From assembly GCA_934316545.1 (NCBI GenBank), contig CAKRDT010000015.1, positions 1-43,829 of the forward strand: a DNA stretch of 43,829 bases. The letters run 5' to 3'. Position 1 is the stretch's first letter; each line of letters starts with the position of its first letter. The notes below the pieces were generated by a model. The model ran no database searches, had not been told where the DNA came from, and worked only from the letters and a program-made list of their open reading frames with translations. This DNA comes from an uncultured Agathobacter sp. GTDB taxonomy: Bacteria > Bacillota > Clostridia > Lachnospirales > Lachnospiraceae. The position numbers and the translations under genes were made by a program. Positions 1 through 6,903 of the stretch are shown one piece after another.

Positions 1-76
1 TCGTGTTCAGCGTAGAAGCCCGCCACCGGGTCAGCCCAGCCGGAGCACGCCGCCACAGGAGTTTCGCAATCGCTTA
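1..76 (-). ncRNA. possible 5' part of a leftward structured RNA (SRP RNA-like), cut by window edge
   Basis: This stretch is much more GC-rich than the AT-rich DNA to its right. Read on the minus strand it follows directly after a TATAAT box. It contains short complementary segments (CCGG/CCGG and GGCGG/CCGCC types) of the kind found in stable RNAs. Its composition and a CUUCUACGCUGAAC-like segment recall the 5' arm of small bacterial SRP RNAs, but the diagnostic GUCAGG...GGAA...AGCAG domain would lie outside the window. A minus-strand frame from an ATG at 80 is also open to the edge, so a short coding start is an alternative. The identity is a guess. Confidence 0.27.
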
Positions 77-82
77 ACATCC

Positions 83-114
83 ATTATATCGATTTCCAAT
101 TTTCATCTTGTCAA
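83..114 (-). promoter_or_regulatory. candidate leftward promoter
   Basis: On the minus strand a perfect TTGACA (114-109) and a perfect TATAAT (88-83) face the left window edge. The spacer is 20 bp, longer than the usual 17, which lowers confidence. It would drive the GC-rich leftward segment. Confidence 0.3.
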
Positions 115-186
115 ATAGTGTCGAAAAGTCTCCGGTTTTCATTTGCCTATTTATATAAACCATAACCATTTTGCATAGCAAAGCTA

Positions 187-215
187 TTGACAATTATTTA
201 TCACAGTGCTATTTT
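187..215 (+). promoter_or_regulatory. promoter of the T-box/cstA transcript
   Basis: TTGACA at 187-192, a 17-bp spacer and TATTTT at 210-215 form a good sigma-A promoter. It would start transcription near 222, just before the T-box leader. Confidence 0.55.
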
Positions 216-221
216 CTTTTG

Positions 222-570
222 TAACAAAGAGCAAATGCATAGAACAGAATACGATCTATCAGATGTCGTACTACAGAGAGCCGCCGGTAGGTGTAAGACG
301 GTGTATCCCTTTGATAGACCATCCTCTGCGAGCAGTGCACTGAATTCCATTCGGACACTAGGTGCTACCGGCTTTCCACCGTTATCAGGAAGCTTATTTC
401 ATCCCGGCATGAATCACTGCGTTTCATATCTAGTTATTGATGACAGGTTGAGATGAGACAGAGAGGTCGCAGTATGCGGCAAATAAAGTGGTAACGCGGA
501 AGCAAAAGCCTTCGTCTTTATAGCAACGGAAACGTTCGTTATAAAAACGAAGGCTTTTGGTTTTTATGCA
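222..570 (+). promoter_or_regulatory. T-box leader upstream of cstA
   Basis: The leader shows T-box landmarks in order. An AGAGAG element at 275-280 is followed by a long Stem I whose base pairs GCCGGTAG (283-290) with CTACCGGC (365-372). The T-box core AAAGTGGTAACGCGG lies at 485-499, and the competing terminator follows. The antiterminator bulge reads TGGT, so it expects a tRNA with discriminator base A. The 3' side of the specifier loop reads ACACTAGGTGCTACC; GGU, GUG, GCU and CUA can all be placed there. Glycine is disfavoured because bacterial tRNA-Gly normally carries U73. Uncharged tRNA should promote read-through into cstA. T-box identity is firm; the cognate amino acid is not. Confidence 0.88.
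504..567 (+). terminator. T-box attenuator terminator
   Basis: AAAAGCCTTCGT (504-515) pairs perfectly with ACGAAGGCTTTT (547-558), followed by GGTTTTT. The 5' arm lies just after the T-box core, so antiterminator and terminator are mutually exclusive. Confidence 0.85.
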
Positions 571-595
571 ACTCTTTGAAATTTTAAGAAGGGAG

Positions 596-609
596 CCGCC
601 AATTGGCGG
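596..609 (+). promoter_or_regulatory. palindrome enclosing the cstA start codon
   Basis: CCGCCAATTGGCGG is a perfect 14-bp palindrome directly after the ribosome binding site GGGAG (591-595). The TTG start codon (603-605) sits in its loop and 3' arm. In RNA it can form a 5-bp GC-rich hairpin with an AAUU loop, which could limit initiation. The regulatory role is inferred. Confidence 0.35.
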
Positions 610-2321
610 AAACTACAATGAATGGTTTAGTTATCGTATTAATCGGAATCGTTGCACTCGGTGCCGGCTATCTGTTCTACGGAAAATGGCTTGCAAAGAA
701 ATGGGGCATCGATCCAAACGCAAAGACACCAGCTTACACACATGAGGATGGACAGGATTATGTACCATCTTCCAAATTTACAGTATTCTCACATCAGTTC
801 TCATCCATCGCCGGTGCGGGACCTGTCACCGGTCCAATTCTTGCATCTGTATTCGGATGGGTACCGGTACTGCTCTGGCTGATCATCGGTGGTCTGTTCT
901 TCGGTGCTGTACAGGACTTCGGTGCTTTATATGCATCCGTTAAGAATGAAGGTAAATCCATGGGTATGATCATTGAGAAGTACATCGGCAGAACCGGACG
1001 TAAATTATTTATGTTATTCTGCTGGTTATTCACACTTCTTGTTATCGCAGCATTTACCGACATGGTTGCAGGAACTTTCGTAGGAAAAGGCGTTGAAGGC
1101 ATGACAGATATTACAAGCTATGCAAACTCAGCAGCAGCTTCCATCTCTATGCTTTTTATCGTAGTCGCAGTTATCTTCGGTCTGATCCAGAAGAAAGTCG
1201 GCAAGATGAACGAAGTTGTCCGTGCCGTAGTTGCCATCGCACTTCTCGTTGTTATGTTTGCAATCGGTATGAAACTTCCGATCTACGCAACAAAGAATGC
1301 ATGGATCTACATCATCATGGCTTACCTGTTCCTTGCATCCGTTATGCCAATGTGGCTTCTTATGCAGCCTCGTGATTATATGACAACATTCATGCTCCTC
1401 GGCATGATCATCGGTGCAGTTGTCGGTGTACTCGTTGCACATCCTTCTATGCAGCTGAACGCATTCAACGGATTCTCCGTTGTCGATGCTGCCGGTGCCA
1501 AGAGTTACCTCTTCCCTACACTGTTTGTAACGATCGCCTGTGGTGCCGTATCCGGATTCCACTCACTGGTTTCTTCCGGCACATCATCCAAGACCATCAG
1601 CAACGAGAAAGATATGCCGATGGTAGGTTACGGCGCAATGGTTGTTGAGTCATTACTTGGTGTCGTAGCATTAGTTGTTGTTGGTGCGGTTGCTGTCAAT
1701 GGTACAAAACCGGACGGAACTCCATTCTCAATCTTCTCAAGCGGTGTTGCCGGATTCTTAGAGAAGCTTGGCGTTCCAAACCATGTAGCTACGGTATTCA
1801 TGACAATGTGTGTATCTGCTCTTGCACTTACCTCACTTGACTCTGTCGCACGTATCGGACGTATGTCTTTCCAGGAGTTGTTCTATGGTGATACAACCGA
1901 TCCTGAAAAAATGCCTGCTTGGCAGCGTGTTCTGACAAATAAGTATTTTGCAACGGTTATCACTCTGTTCTTCGGATACTTACTGACACTTGGCGGCTAC
2001 ACCAATGTATGGCCTCTGTTCGGTTCTGCAAACCAGTTACTTGCAGCACTTGTACTGATCGCTTTATCTGTATTCTTAAAAACAACAGGAAGAACCGGCT
2101 GGACACTGTATGCACCAATGTTTGTCATGCTTGCTGTAACATTCACGGCTTTGGTGCAGAAGACGATTGCACTGGTTACAAACATTGTAAACGGTCAGGC
2201 TACACTTCTTGTAGACGGACTTCAGTTTATCGTAGCCATCCTGCTGATGGTACTTGGTGTACTGGTAGCCTTCAGCTGCTTAAAGAAACTCTTTGGTAAG
2301 AAAGCCGAAGCTGCTAACTAG
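603..2321 (+). CDS. cstA: CstA family carbon starvation/peptide-pyruvate transporter
   Basis: This is a 572-residue integral membrane protein of the CstA family. Family members import peptides or pyruvate across the cytoplasmic membrane, often under starvation. The N-terminal helix is followed by the family hallmark HEDGQDYVPSSKFTVFSHQF and SSIAGAGPVTGPI (about residues 47-77), then many hydrophobic segments. It is shorter than the enterobacterial proteins of about 700 residues, as is usual in Firmicutes. The TTG start is chosen because AAGAAGGGAG ends 7 nt upstream; the first ATG (618) would be 22 nt away. The gene stands alone behind a T-box leader, which ties expression to aminoacyl-tRNA supply and favours a peptide or amino-acid uptake role. 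The substrate cannot be read from the sequence. Confidence 0.93.
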   Translation: MAETTMNGLVIVLIGIVALGAGYLFYGKWLAKKWGIDPNAKTPAYTHEDGQDYVPSSKFTVFSHQFSSIAGAGPVTGPILASVFGWVPVLLWLIIGGLFFGAVQDFGALYASVKNEGKSMGMIIEKYIGRTGRKLFMLFCWLFTLLVIAAFTDMVAGTFVGKGVEGMTDITSYANSAAASISMLFIVVAVIFGLIQKKVGKMNEVVRAVVAIALLVVMFAIGMKLPIYATKNAWIYIIMAYLFLASVMPMWLLMQPRDYMTTFMLLGMIIGAVVGVLVAHPSMQLNAFNGFSVVDAAGAKSYLFPTLFVTIACGAVSGFHSLVSSGTSSKTISNEKDMPMVGYGAMVVESLLGVVALVVVGAVAVNGTKPDGTPFSIFSSGVAGFLEKLGVPNHVATVFMTMCVSALALTSLDSVARIGRMSFQELFYGDTTDPEKMPAWQRVLTNKYFATVITLFFGYLLTLGGYTNVWPLFGSANQLLAALVLIALSVFLKTTGRTGWTLYAPMFVMLAVTFTALVQKTIALVTNIVNGQATLLVDGLQFIVAILLMVLGVLVAFSCLKKLFGKKAEAAN

Positions 2322-2363
2322 TTGTAAGCACAATTTACGTTTTCCAAATACATAGTGCTAAAG

Positions 2364-2397
2364 TCTCCGCTGCATGCATTGCAGCGGAGATTTTTTA
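2364..2397 (+). terminator. terminator of cstA
   Basis: TCTCCGCTGC (2364-2373) pairs with GCAGCGGAGA (2381-2390), with a 7-nt loop and a TTTTTT run. It lies 43 bp after the cstA stop. Confidence 0.92.
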
Positions 2398-2495
2398 TCC
2401 GGCTTTATGTTCAAGTGTTGAGGTGTGAATCTTTGCATCACATGCACAACCGGTCTCTTTCTCCGATATTTCTTACATAAAATACAAAATCATAT

Positions 2496-2525
2496 TTGAC
2501 GCCTGCCCTGTCCATCCGTTATTCT
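2496..2525 (+). promoter_or_regulatory. candidate promoter of the antiporter gene
   Basis: TTGACG (2496-2501), an 18-bp spacer and TATTCT (2520-2525) lie 35 bp before the start codon. The -10 match is moderate. Confidence 0.38.
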
Positions 2526-2559
2526 ATAAATACGAAATTTATACGAATGGAGGGCTCAC

Positions 2560-4170
2560 ATGACGAATTATCTTATCATTGTAACCATTGTAATCTTTGC
2601 CTGTGTCTTTTTGAGCCGCGTATCAAATCGACTTGGAATTCCTGCTCTATTGTTTTTCATTGTACTCGGCATGATATTCGGTTCCGATGGCATCTTAAAA
2701 ATTCCGTTTGATAACTATTCTTTTGCGGAGCAGATTTGTTCCATTGCACTCATTTTTATTATGTTCTACGGAGGATTCGGCACCAATTGGAATCAGGCGA
2801 AATCCGTAGCCGTCAAATCCATCCTTTTATCTACCGTTGGCGTTGTGATCACTTCCGGTCTGACCGGCGCATTCTGCCATTTTGCCCTGCATATCGATTG
2901 GACAGAGAGTCTTCTGATTGGTGCATTGATCGGTTCCACCGATGCCGCATCCGTCTTTTCTGTTTTGCGTTCCAGAAAACTAAACTTAAAATACAATACC
3001 GCGTCTCTTCTTGAAGTAGAAAGCGGTAGTAATGATCCGTGTTCATATATGTTGACCGCCACGTTTATCGCAATCGCCCGGGGCAACGCAAGCGGCAGAC
3101 AGATTGGACTTCTGATCACACAGCAGATCCTATTCGGACTTGCATTTGGTGCACTGATCGCCGCGATATCCATCTGGATTCTCGGTCGCATAAAATTTAC
3201 GGTTGCAGGATTTGATACCATCTTCGTTGTCGGTATCGCGCTGTTATCTTACTCGCTTCCATCCCTTGTCGGAGGCAATGGATTTCTTAGTGCCTATATT
3301 GTTGGCATCGTACTCGGCAATACCGAGATTCCCAACAAACGAAATCTCGTGAATTTTTTTGATGGTCTGACCGGACTGATGCAGATGCTGATCTTCTTTT
3401 TACTCGGTCTTCTCGCTTTCCCGTCACAGCTCCCGCATGTTGTCGTCCCGGCGCTGCTTATTGCTGTGTGGCTGACGTTTATCGCGCGTCCCGTTGCTGT
3501 TGCCACTGTGCTGACTCCTTTTAAAAGTAAACTCTCCCAGCAGCTTCTCGTATCCTGGGCCGGTCTGCGTGGTGCCGCTTCCATCGTATTTGCAATTATG
3601 GCAACCATGGCAGTTGAGACAAAAAACGATATCTTTCATATTGTCTTCATGATTGTTTTGTTTTCTATCTTACTGCAGGGTTCTCTCCTTCCTTTTGTAG
3701 CCCGAAAGCTGAACATGATCGACCAGAAATCCGATGTCATGAAAACCTTCAACGACTACTCCGACGAGGTTCCGATTCAATTTATTCAGCTGACAATTCC
3801 CGCCAGCCACAATTGGTGCGGGCAGTCGCTCAAGGATCTGACTCTGCCACCGCAAACACTCATCGTTCTCCTCAAGAGAGACGGCATAAACATCATTCCG
3901 GACGGCAGAACACGACTTCTTGAAGGGGATATTCTCATTCTTAGCGCTACGACACCTGATTTTGTGGAAGGAGTCACTCTTGTAGAAATTCATCTCGATG
4001 CTGAGAGTAAATACACGGGTAAACTACTGTCTGAGATTCCAAAAAAACGTAATGAACTTGTCATAATGATCCAACGCAACAATCAGATTATTATTCCAAA
4101 TGGGAATGTACGGTTAGAAGCCGGAGATCTGCTCGTTATCAATCGGACGGCAAATTTGGGGTTGTCGTAA
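2560..4170 (+). CDS. K+(Na+)/H+ antiporter, CPA1 type with two C-terminal RCK_C-like modules (NhaP2/CvrA-like)
   Basis: This 536-residue protein should exchange K+ or Na+ for protons at the cytoplasmic membrane. Residues 1-380 carry about 12 hydrophobic helices of the Na+/H+ exchanger fold. They include the GALIGSTDAASVFSVLRS segment (about 128-145) with the conserved acidic residue, and SWAGLRGAASIVFAI (about 328-342). Residues 395-536 hold two TrkA-C/RCK_C-like beta modules, each ending in an R-L-EGD or R-LEAGD turn (RLLEGDILIL; RLEAGDLLVI), as in NhaP2/CvrA proteins that sense nucleotides or ions. The ATG has GGAGG 8 nt upstream. It is monocistronic and convergent with the C39 peptidase gene. 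Ion preference is inferred from domain layout. Confidence 0.9.
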   Translation: MTNYLIIVTIVIFACVFLSRVSNRLGIPALLFFIVLGMIFGSDGILKIPFDNYSFAEQICSIALIFIMFYGGFGTNWNQAKSVAVKSILLSTVGVVITSGLTGAFCHFALHIDWTESLLIGALIGSTDAASVFSVLRSRKLNLKYNTASLLEVESGSNDPCSYMLTATFIAIARGNASGRQIGLLITQQILFGLAFGALIAAISIWILGRIKFTVAGFDTIFVVGIALLSYSLPSLVGGNGFLSAYIVGIVLGNTEIPNKRNLVNFFDGLTGLMQMLIFFLLGLLAFPSQLPHVVVPALLIAVWLTFIARPVAVATVLTPFKSKLSQQLLVSWAGLRGAASIVFAIMATMAVETKNDIFHIVFMIVLFSILLQGSLLPFVARKLNMIDQKSDVMKTFNDYSDEVPIQFIQLTIPASHNWCGQSLKDLTLPPQTLIVLLKRDGINIIPDGRTRLLEGDILILSATTPDFVEGVTLVEIHLDAESKYTGKLLSEIPKKRNELVIMIQRNNQIIIPNGNVRLEAGDLLVINRTANLGLS

Positions 4171-4617
4171 TCAGATAGGTTTTCTAAAACGGACGATATT
4201 GGATTCATAAGATAAGATTCGAAAATTAGCAGCAACTTACTTAAAGCCGACGGACTTTGAACGATTTCAATGACCGGATGTTTTTTCAGAGTTACGGCAT
4301 CGAACCATACGATTATTTTGTTCAGGAAAATTTGCAAGTCAACTTCACCAGCGATTTTGGATAGTTGGCTGAGATAGGCGCAATTAGCCATAGGTCATGG
4401 AACGGTGAAGCAGTTGCAAATTTGTCCTGCAAAAATAAGTATGGCTCCGATACCTGTAGCATGAAAAGGTTGGTCATTGAAATCATCCAAAGTCCTGAAC
4501 ATTTAGAATACTACTGCTAATTTTCTTTTTTTATATTTTGGCATCCGGTATCTGTGTATTAAAAAATGCTATCTGATGCACAACAAAAATTTGCCTCATA
4601 GTAAATAAGGAAAAATG

Positions 4618-4662
4618 ACGCGCGGTGTTATTTTACAAGTAAATGTAAGATTTCGCCGCGCG
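4618..4662. repeat. left GC-rich hairpin (inverted partner of 5297-5342)
   Basis: ACGCGCGG pairs with CCGCGCGT around a partly paired AT-rich stem. The same hairpin occurs in inverted orientation at 5297-5342, marking the inner ends of the palindrome arms. Confidence 0.8.
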
Positions 4663-4837
4663 TGATTTATATTATATAAATTAATTCTTCTGAACAAACA
4701 GAATCTCCTAATCATGCTGTTTCCATTTTCTCTATGATCGGGATTTCATTTTTCTCCTGTAGGTCATGACATTTCCTCAAATACAAAAAAGTATCGAACT
4801 ACAGTGAAAATGGTATAGGCAGCGAAAATTCTACTGT

Positions 4838-5107
4838 TATACCCAAATTAAAAGACAAGAAAGGGTATACTGACGAAAAAAACTCGCTGTATACCCAAAT
4901 TAAAAGATGCAAAAGGGTATACTGACGGAAAAAACTCGCTGTATACCCAAATTAAAAGATGCAAAAGGGTATACTGACGGGAAAAACTCGCTGTATACCC
5001 AAATCAAAAGACTAGAAAGGGTATACTGACAGGAAAATCCCGCTGTATACCCAAATTGAAGTATGCGACAGGATATAGGTCTGAAAAAGTCTGCTGCATA
5101 CCCAAAA
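4838..5107. repeat. tandem array of 52-bp hairpin units
   Basis: Five head-to-tail units start at 4838, 4890, 4942, 4994 and 5046. The first four are exactly 52 bp and the fifth is 51 bp and more diverged. A partial unit starts at 5097 and a degenerate one precedes 4838. Each unit starts TATACCCAAATTAAAAG and contains TATACCC...GGGTATA, an internal inverted repeat with an 18-nt loop, followed by a CTGACGG(A)n CTCGCTG linker. Copies 2 and 3 are nearly identical. The units have no variable spacers and encode no evident peptide. The array sits in the centre of the larger palindrome. Confidence 0.9.
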
Positions 5108-5296
5108 TTGTTATGGTCAAGTACAACTTAAGTCAAAAAATATATGTAGCATGTTATCTTCAGATAGTATTGGGGATGTAGTGGAGAATATTTGCGTGTA
5201 GCGCCCCGCTTAGCAAAATTTGTTAGAGATTGTCCCGCCTGCGGGACACCCCATCCTTATTCCGCTTGTTCGATAATAATTTGTATAAAACAAATC

Positions 5297-5342
5297 ACGC
5301 GCGGCGAAATTTTACATTGGCTTGTAAAATAACACCGCGCGT
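5297..5342. repeat. right GC-rich hairpin (inverted partner of 4618-4662)
   Basis: ACGCGCGG (5297-5304) pairs with CCGCGCGT (5335-5342). It is the inverted counterpart of the left hairpin, sharing the TTTTAC/GTAAAAT flanks. Confidence 0.8.
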
Positions 5343-5706
5343 CAATTTTTATTATCTACTATGAGGCAAATTTTGACGTGCATCAGATATGATATTTCCA
5401 ATCCACAGATACCGGATGCCAAAATATAAAAAAGAAAATTAGCAGCAAACGTATTCAACCAACAGGATTTTGGACGGTACACTTTATCGAAGTTCTTTTC
5501 TGCGACTGCTCCTGCGTTCCATTGTTTCGGATAATTGCATTCATGTTTCATGAGATCAAAAACTATCCAAAATCGTTGCAGGAGTTAACTCGCAGAAAAA
5601 GCTGAGAGAAAGTCGGTATCGTTCAAAGTCCGTCGGCTACAAAAACTTGCTGTTAATTTTCTATCGTCACTTAATCATCCGGTATCGTCCGTTTTAGAAC
5701 ACCATC

Positions 5707-6636
5707 TTATTTTGTGAACCCCCATAAATTCTTAATCTGTCCCTCTAACGTATCATAATCCCACAATATCTTACTCCGGCTCTTACTGTTTGGATCGTTC
5801 ACCATGATCTTTCCGTCAACCTCTTTGACAAGCACGATAAAGTGTCCGGCAGTCGTAAAGTTGCCCGAACGCATGCTGCAGATGATTGGCTCGCCTGCAT
5901 CAAGATGTTTCATGATCACATTGCGGTCCAGGCTGAGTTCCTGTCCGTGAATGCCATAATGTTCGCATCCCTCCGTCATAATCGACCAGGATGTGCCGGT
6001 TCCTTTCTGATAATAACCTGCCTCTTCGGCATATTCTGCCACCGCTGCCGGAGTTGCCTCTGTGTTTCCGGTCAATCCTACGGCCACCATCGACAGGCAC
6101 GTCGGTGCACATCCGGAGATTGCCACATCGCTGTTGCCATACGTCGCATAGCCCCAGCGCTTGTCCCACTGGATCAGAAGCGGAATGTCCGCCTTGCATT
6201 CTTCTCTCGTCAAGCCTCCACTTGCCACATGCTCCGTGCTAAGATATCCTTTCACGAAATCAAGCATCTCCGAATTGTTCGATAAAGCGAGCATCAAGCT
6301 CTCCGGATATTCATCATAATGATCATAGATTTCCTGATAATCGCTATCCTTTTTCGCCAGCTTGTGGATCTGTTCCCTTAGTGCATCTCCCTCTCGAAAT
6401 ACCGGCACATCCGGCGACGTATCCGCTTCATTCACATATCCTGTCGGTATTCCCGACGACTTTCCTGCCCAGGTCAGACCTCCCAAATTCAATTTTGAAA
6501 TCTGCTTGGCAAACACAATAAGTGCAACCAGCACGACTGTCATACAAATGAGCCGAAGTACCGCACGGATGCGTTTTCTTCTCCGACGTATTTTTCGTCT
6601 CTGCTGTATTCTCCTTCTCTGTGCATATTCATCCAT
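5707..6636 (-). CDS. membrane-anchored C39-like (papain-fold) cysteine peptidase
   Basis: The 309-residue protein starts with a very basic segment (RRR/KR-rich, 7-24) and a single membrane helix (about 25-43), so the rest should face outside. Residues 150-309 form a Peptidase_C39_2-type domain. The likely catalytic residues are Cys176 in SGCAPTC, His265 in AGHFIVL and Asp281 in NDPNS. The motif IPLLIQWDKRWGYATYG is typical of this family of putative surface or peptidoglycan-associated thiol peptidases. There is no ABC transporter part, so it is not a bacteriocin exporter. AGGGAG lies 10-15 nt before the ATG. Substrate is unknown. It is flanked by the palindromic element downstream and a terminator upstream, so it is probably transcribed alone. 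Confidence 0.85.
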   Translation of the reverse strand: MDEYAQRRRIQQRRKIRRRRKRIRAVLRLICMTVVLVALIVFAKQISKLNLGGLTWAGKSSGIPTGYVNEADTSPDVPVFREGDALREQIHKLAKKDSDYQEIYDHYDEYPESLMLALSNNSEMLDFVKGYLSTEHVASGGLTREECKADIPLLIQWDKRWGYATYGNSDVAISGCAPTCLSMVAVGLTGNTEATPAAVAEYAEEAGYYQKGTGTSWSIMTEGCEHYGIHGQELSLDRNVIMKHLDAGEPIICSMRSGNFTTAGHFIVLVKEVDGKIMVNDPNSKSRSKILWDYDTLEGQIKNLWGFTK

Positions 6637-6712
6637 TCTAATCTTCTCCCTCTATTCCATAAGCGCTACGTCAGTTTTGGCCTATTCCTTCCCTGTCCAT
6701 ATCTCTGTTCAC

Positions 6713-6762
6713 AAAAAAAGAATCAGACCTGACACCATTACTGTATCAGATCTGATTTCTTT
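6713..6762 (-). terminator. hairpin with T-run between two minus-strand genes
   Basis: AATCAGACCTGACA (6721-6734) pairs imperfectly with TGTATCAGATCTGATT (6742-6757). On the minus strand it is followed by seven T (complement of 6713-6719). It would terminate transcription arriving from the diguanylate cyclase side. Confidence 0.6.
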
Positions 6763-6847
6763 TTGTTTTCACATTCAATTACGATTCTATTATGACTTTA
6801 TTAATTTTCAAATCACACCCCAACACTTGGGCATAGCGCCAATTTTA

Positions 6848-6880
6848 TAAGAGCCCCTGCACAACATTGTGCAGAGGCCC
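6848..6880 (-). terminator. hairpin after the diguanylate cyclase gene
   Basis: GCCCCTGCACAA (6853-6864) pairs with TTGTGCAGAGGC (6868-6879), 24 bp after the stop codon. The following T tract is weak, so termination may be partial. Confidence 0.55.
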
Positions 6881-6903
6881 TCATTCTTCGATACATTACA
6901 AAA

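Larger units (their letters stand above)
4182..5698. repeat. 1.5-kb imperfect palindrome with perfect 17-bp terminal inverted repeats
   Basis: The region begins with TTCTAAAACGGACGATA (4182-4198) and ends with its exact reverse complement (5682-5698). Similarity between the inverted arms continues inward with indels. Matching blocks include AGCCGACGGACTTTGAACGAT (4239-4260 against about 5621-5640), GCGATTTTGGATAGTT, ATGGAACG, TATTTTGGCATCCGGTATCTGTG and AAATTTGCCTCATAGTA, then a GC-rich hairpin at the inner edge of each arm. The left arm is about 480 bp and the right about 400 bp. No convincing protein is encoded; small frames in the arms are full of stops. The element fills the gap between two convergent genes, 11 bp after one stop and 8 bp before the other. 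It could be two inverted copies of an insertion relic or a non-autonomous mobile element. Confidence 0.8.

Noticed and set aside
187..456. 89-residue open frame before cstA
   Set aside because: It lies across the promoter and the T-box Stem I. The translated sequence resembles nothing and RNA structure explains the conservation.
1128..1562. 144-residue minus-strand frame inside cstA
   Set aside because: It is the shadow of a well-supported membrane protein gene: low-complexity His/Cys/Asp-rich translation and no ribosome binding site.
4083..4391. 102-residue minus-strand frame
   Set aside because: It overlaps the antiporter end and the left palindrome arm and is not preserved in the right arm.
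4838..5107. CRISPR array
   Set aside because: The repeated unit is continuous, with no unique spacers between identical repeats, units are 52 bp with internal hairpins, and there are no cas genes.
5342..5551. 69-residue open frame in the palindrome right arm
   Set aside because: The homologous left arm does not keep the frame, no ribosome binding site is seen, and it resembles no family.
5707..6636. Bacteriocin-processing C39 exporter
   Set aside because: It is a single-helix protein without ABC transporter domains, and no double-glycine leader peptide gene is nearby.
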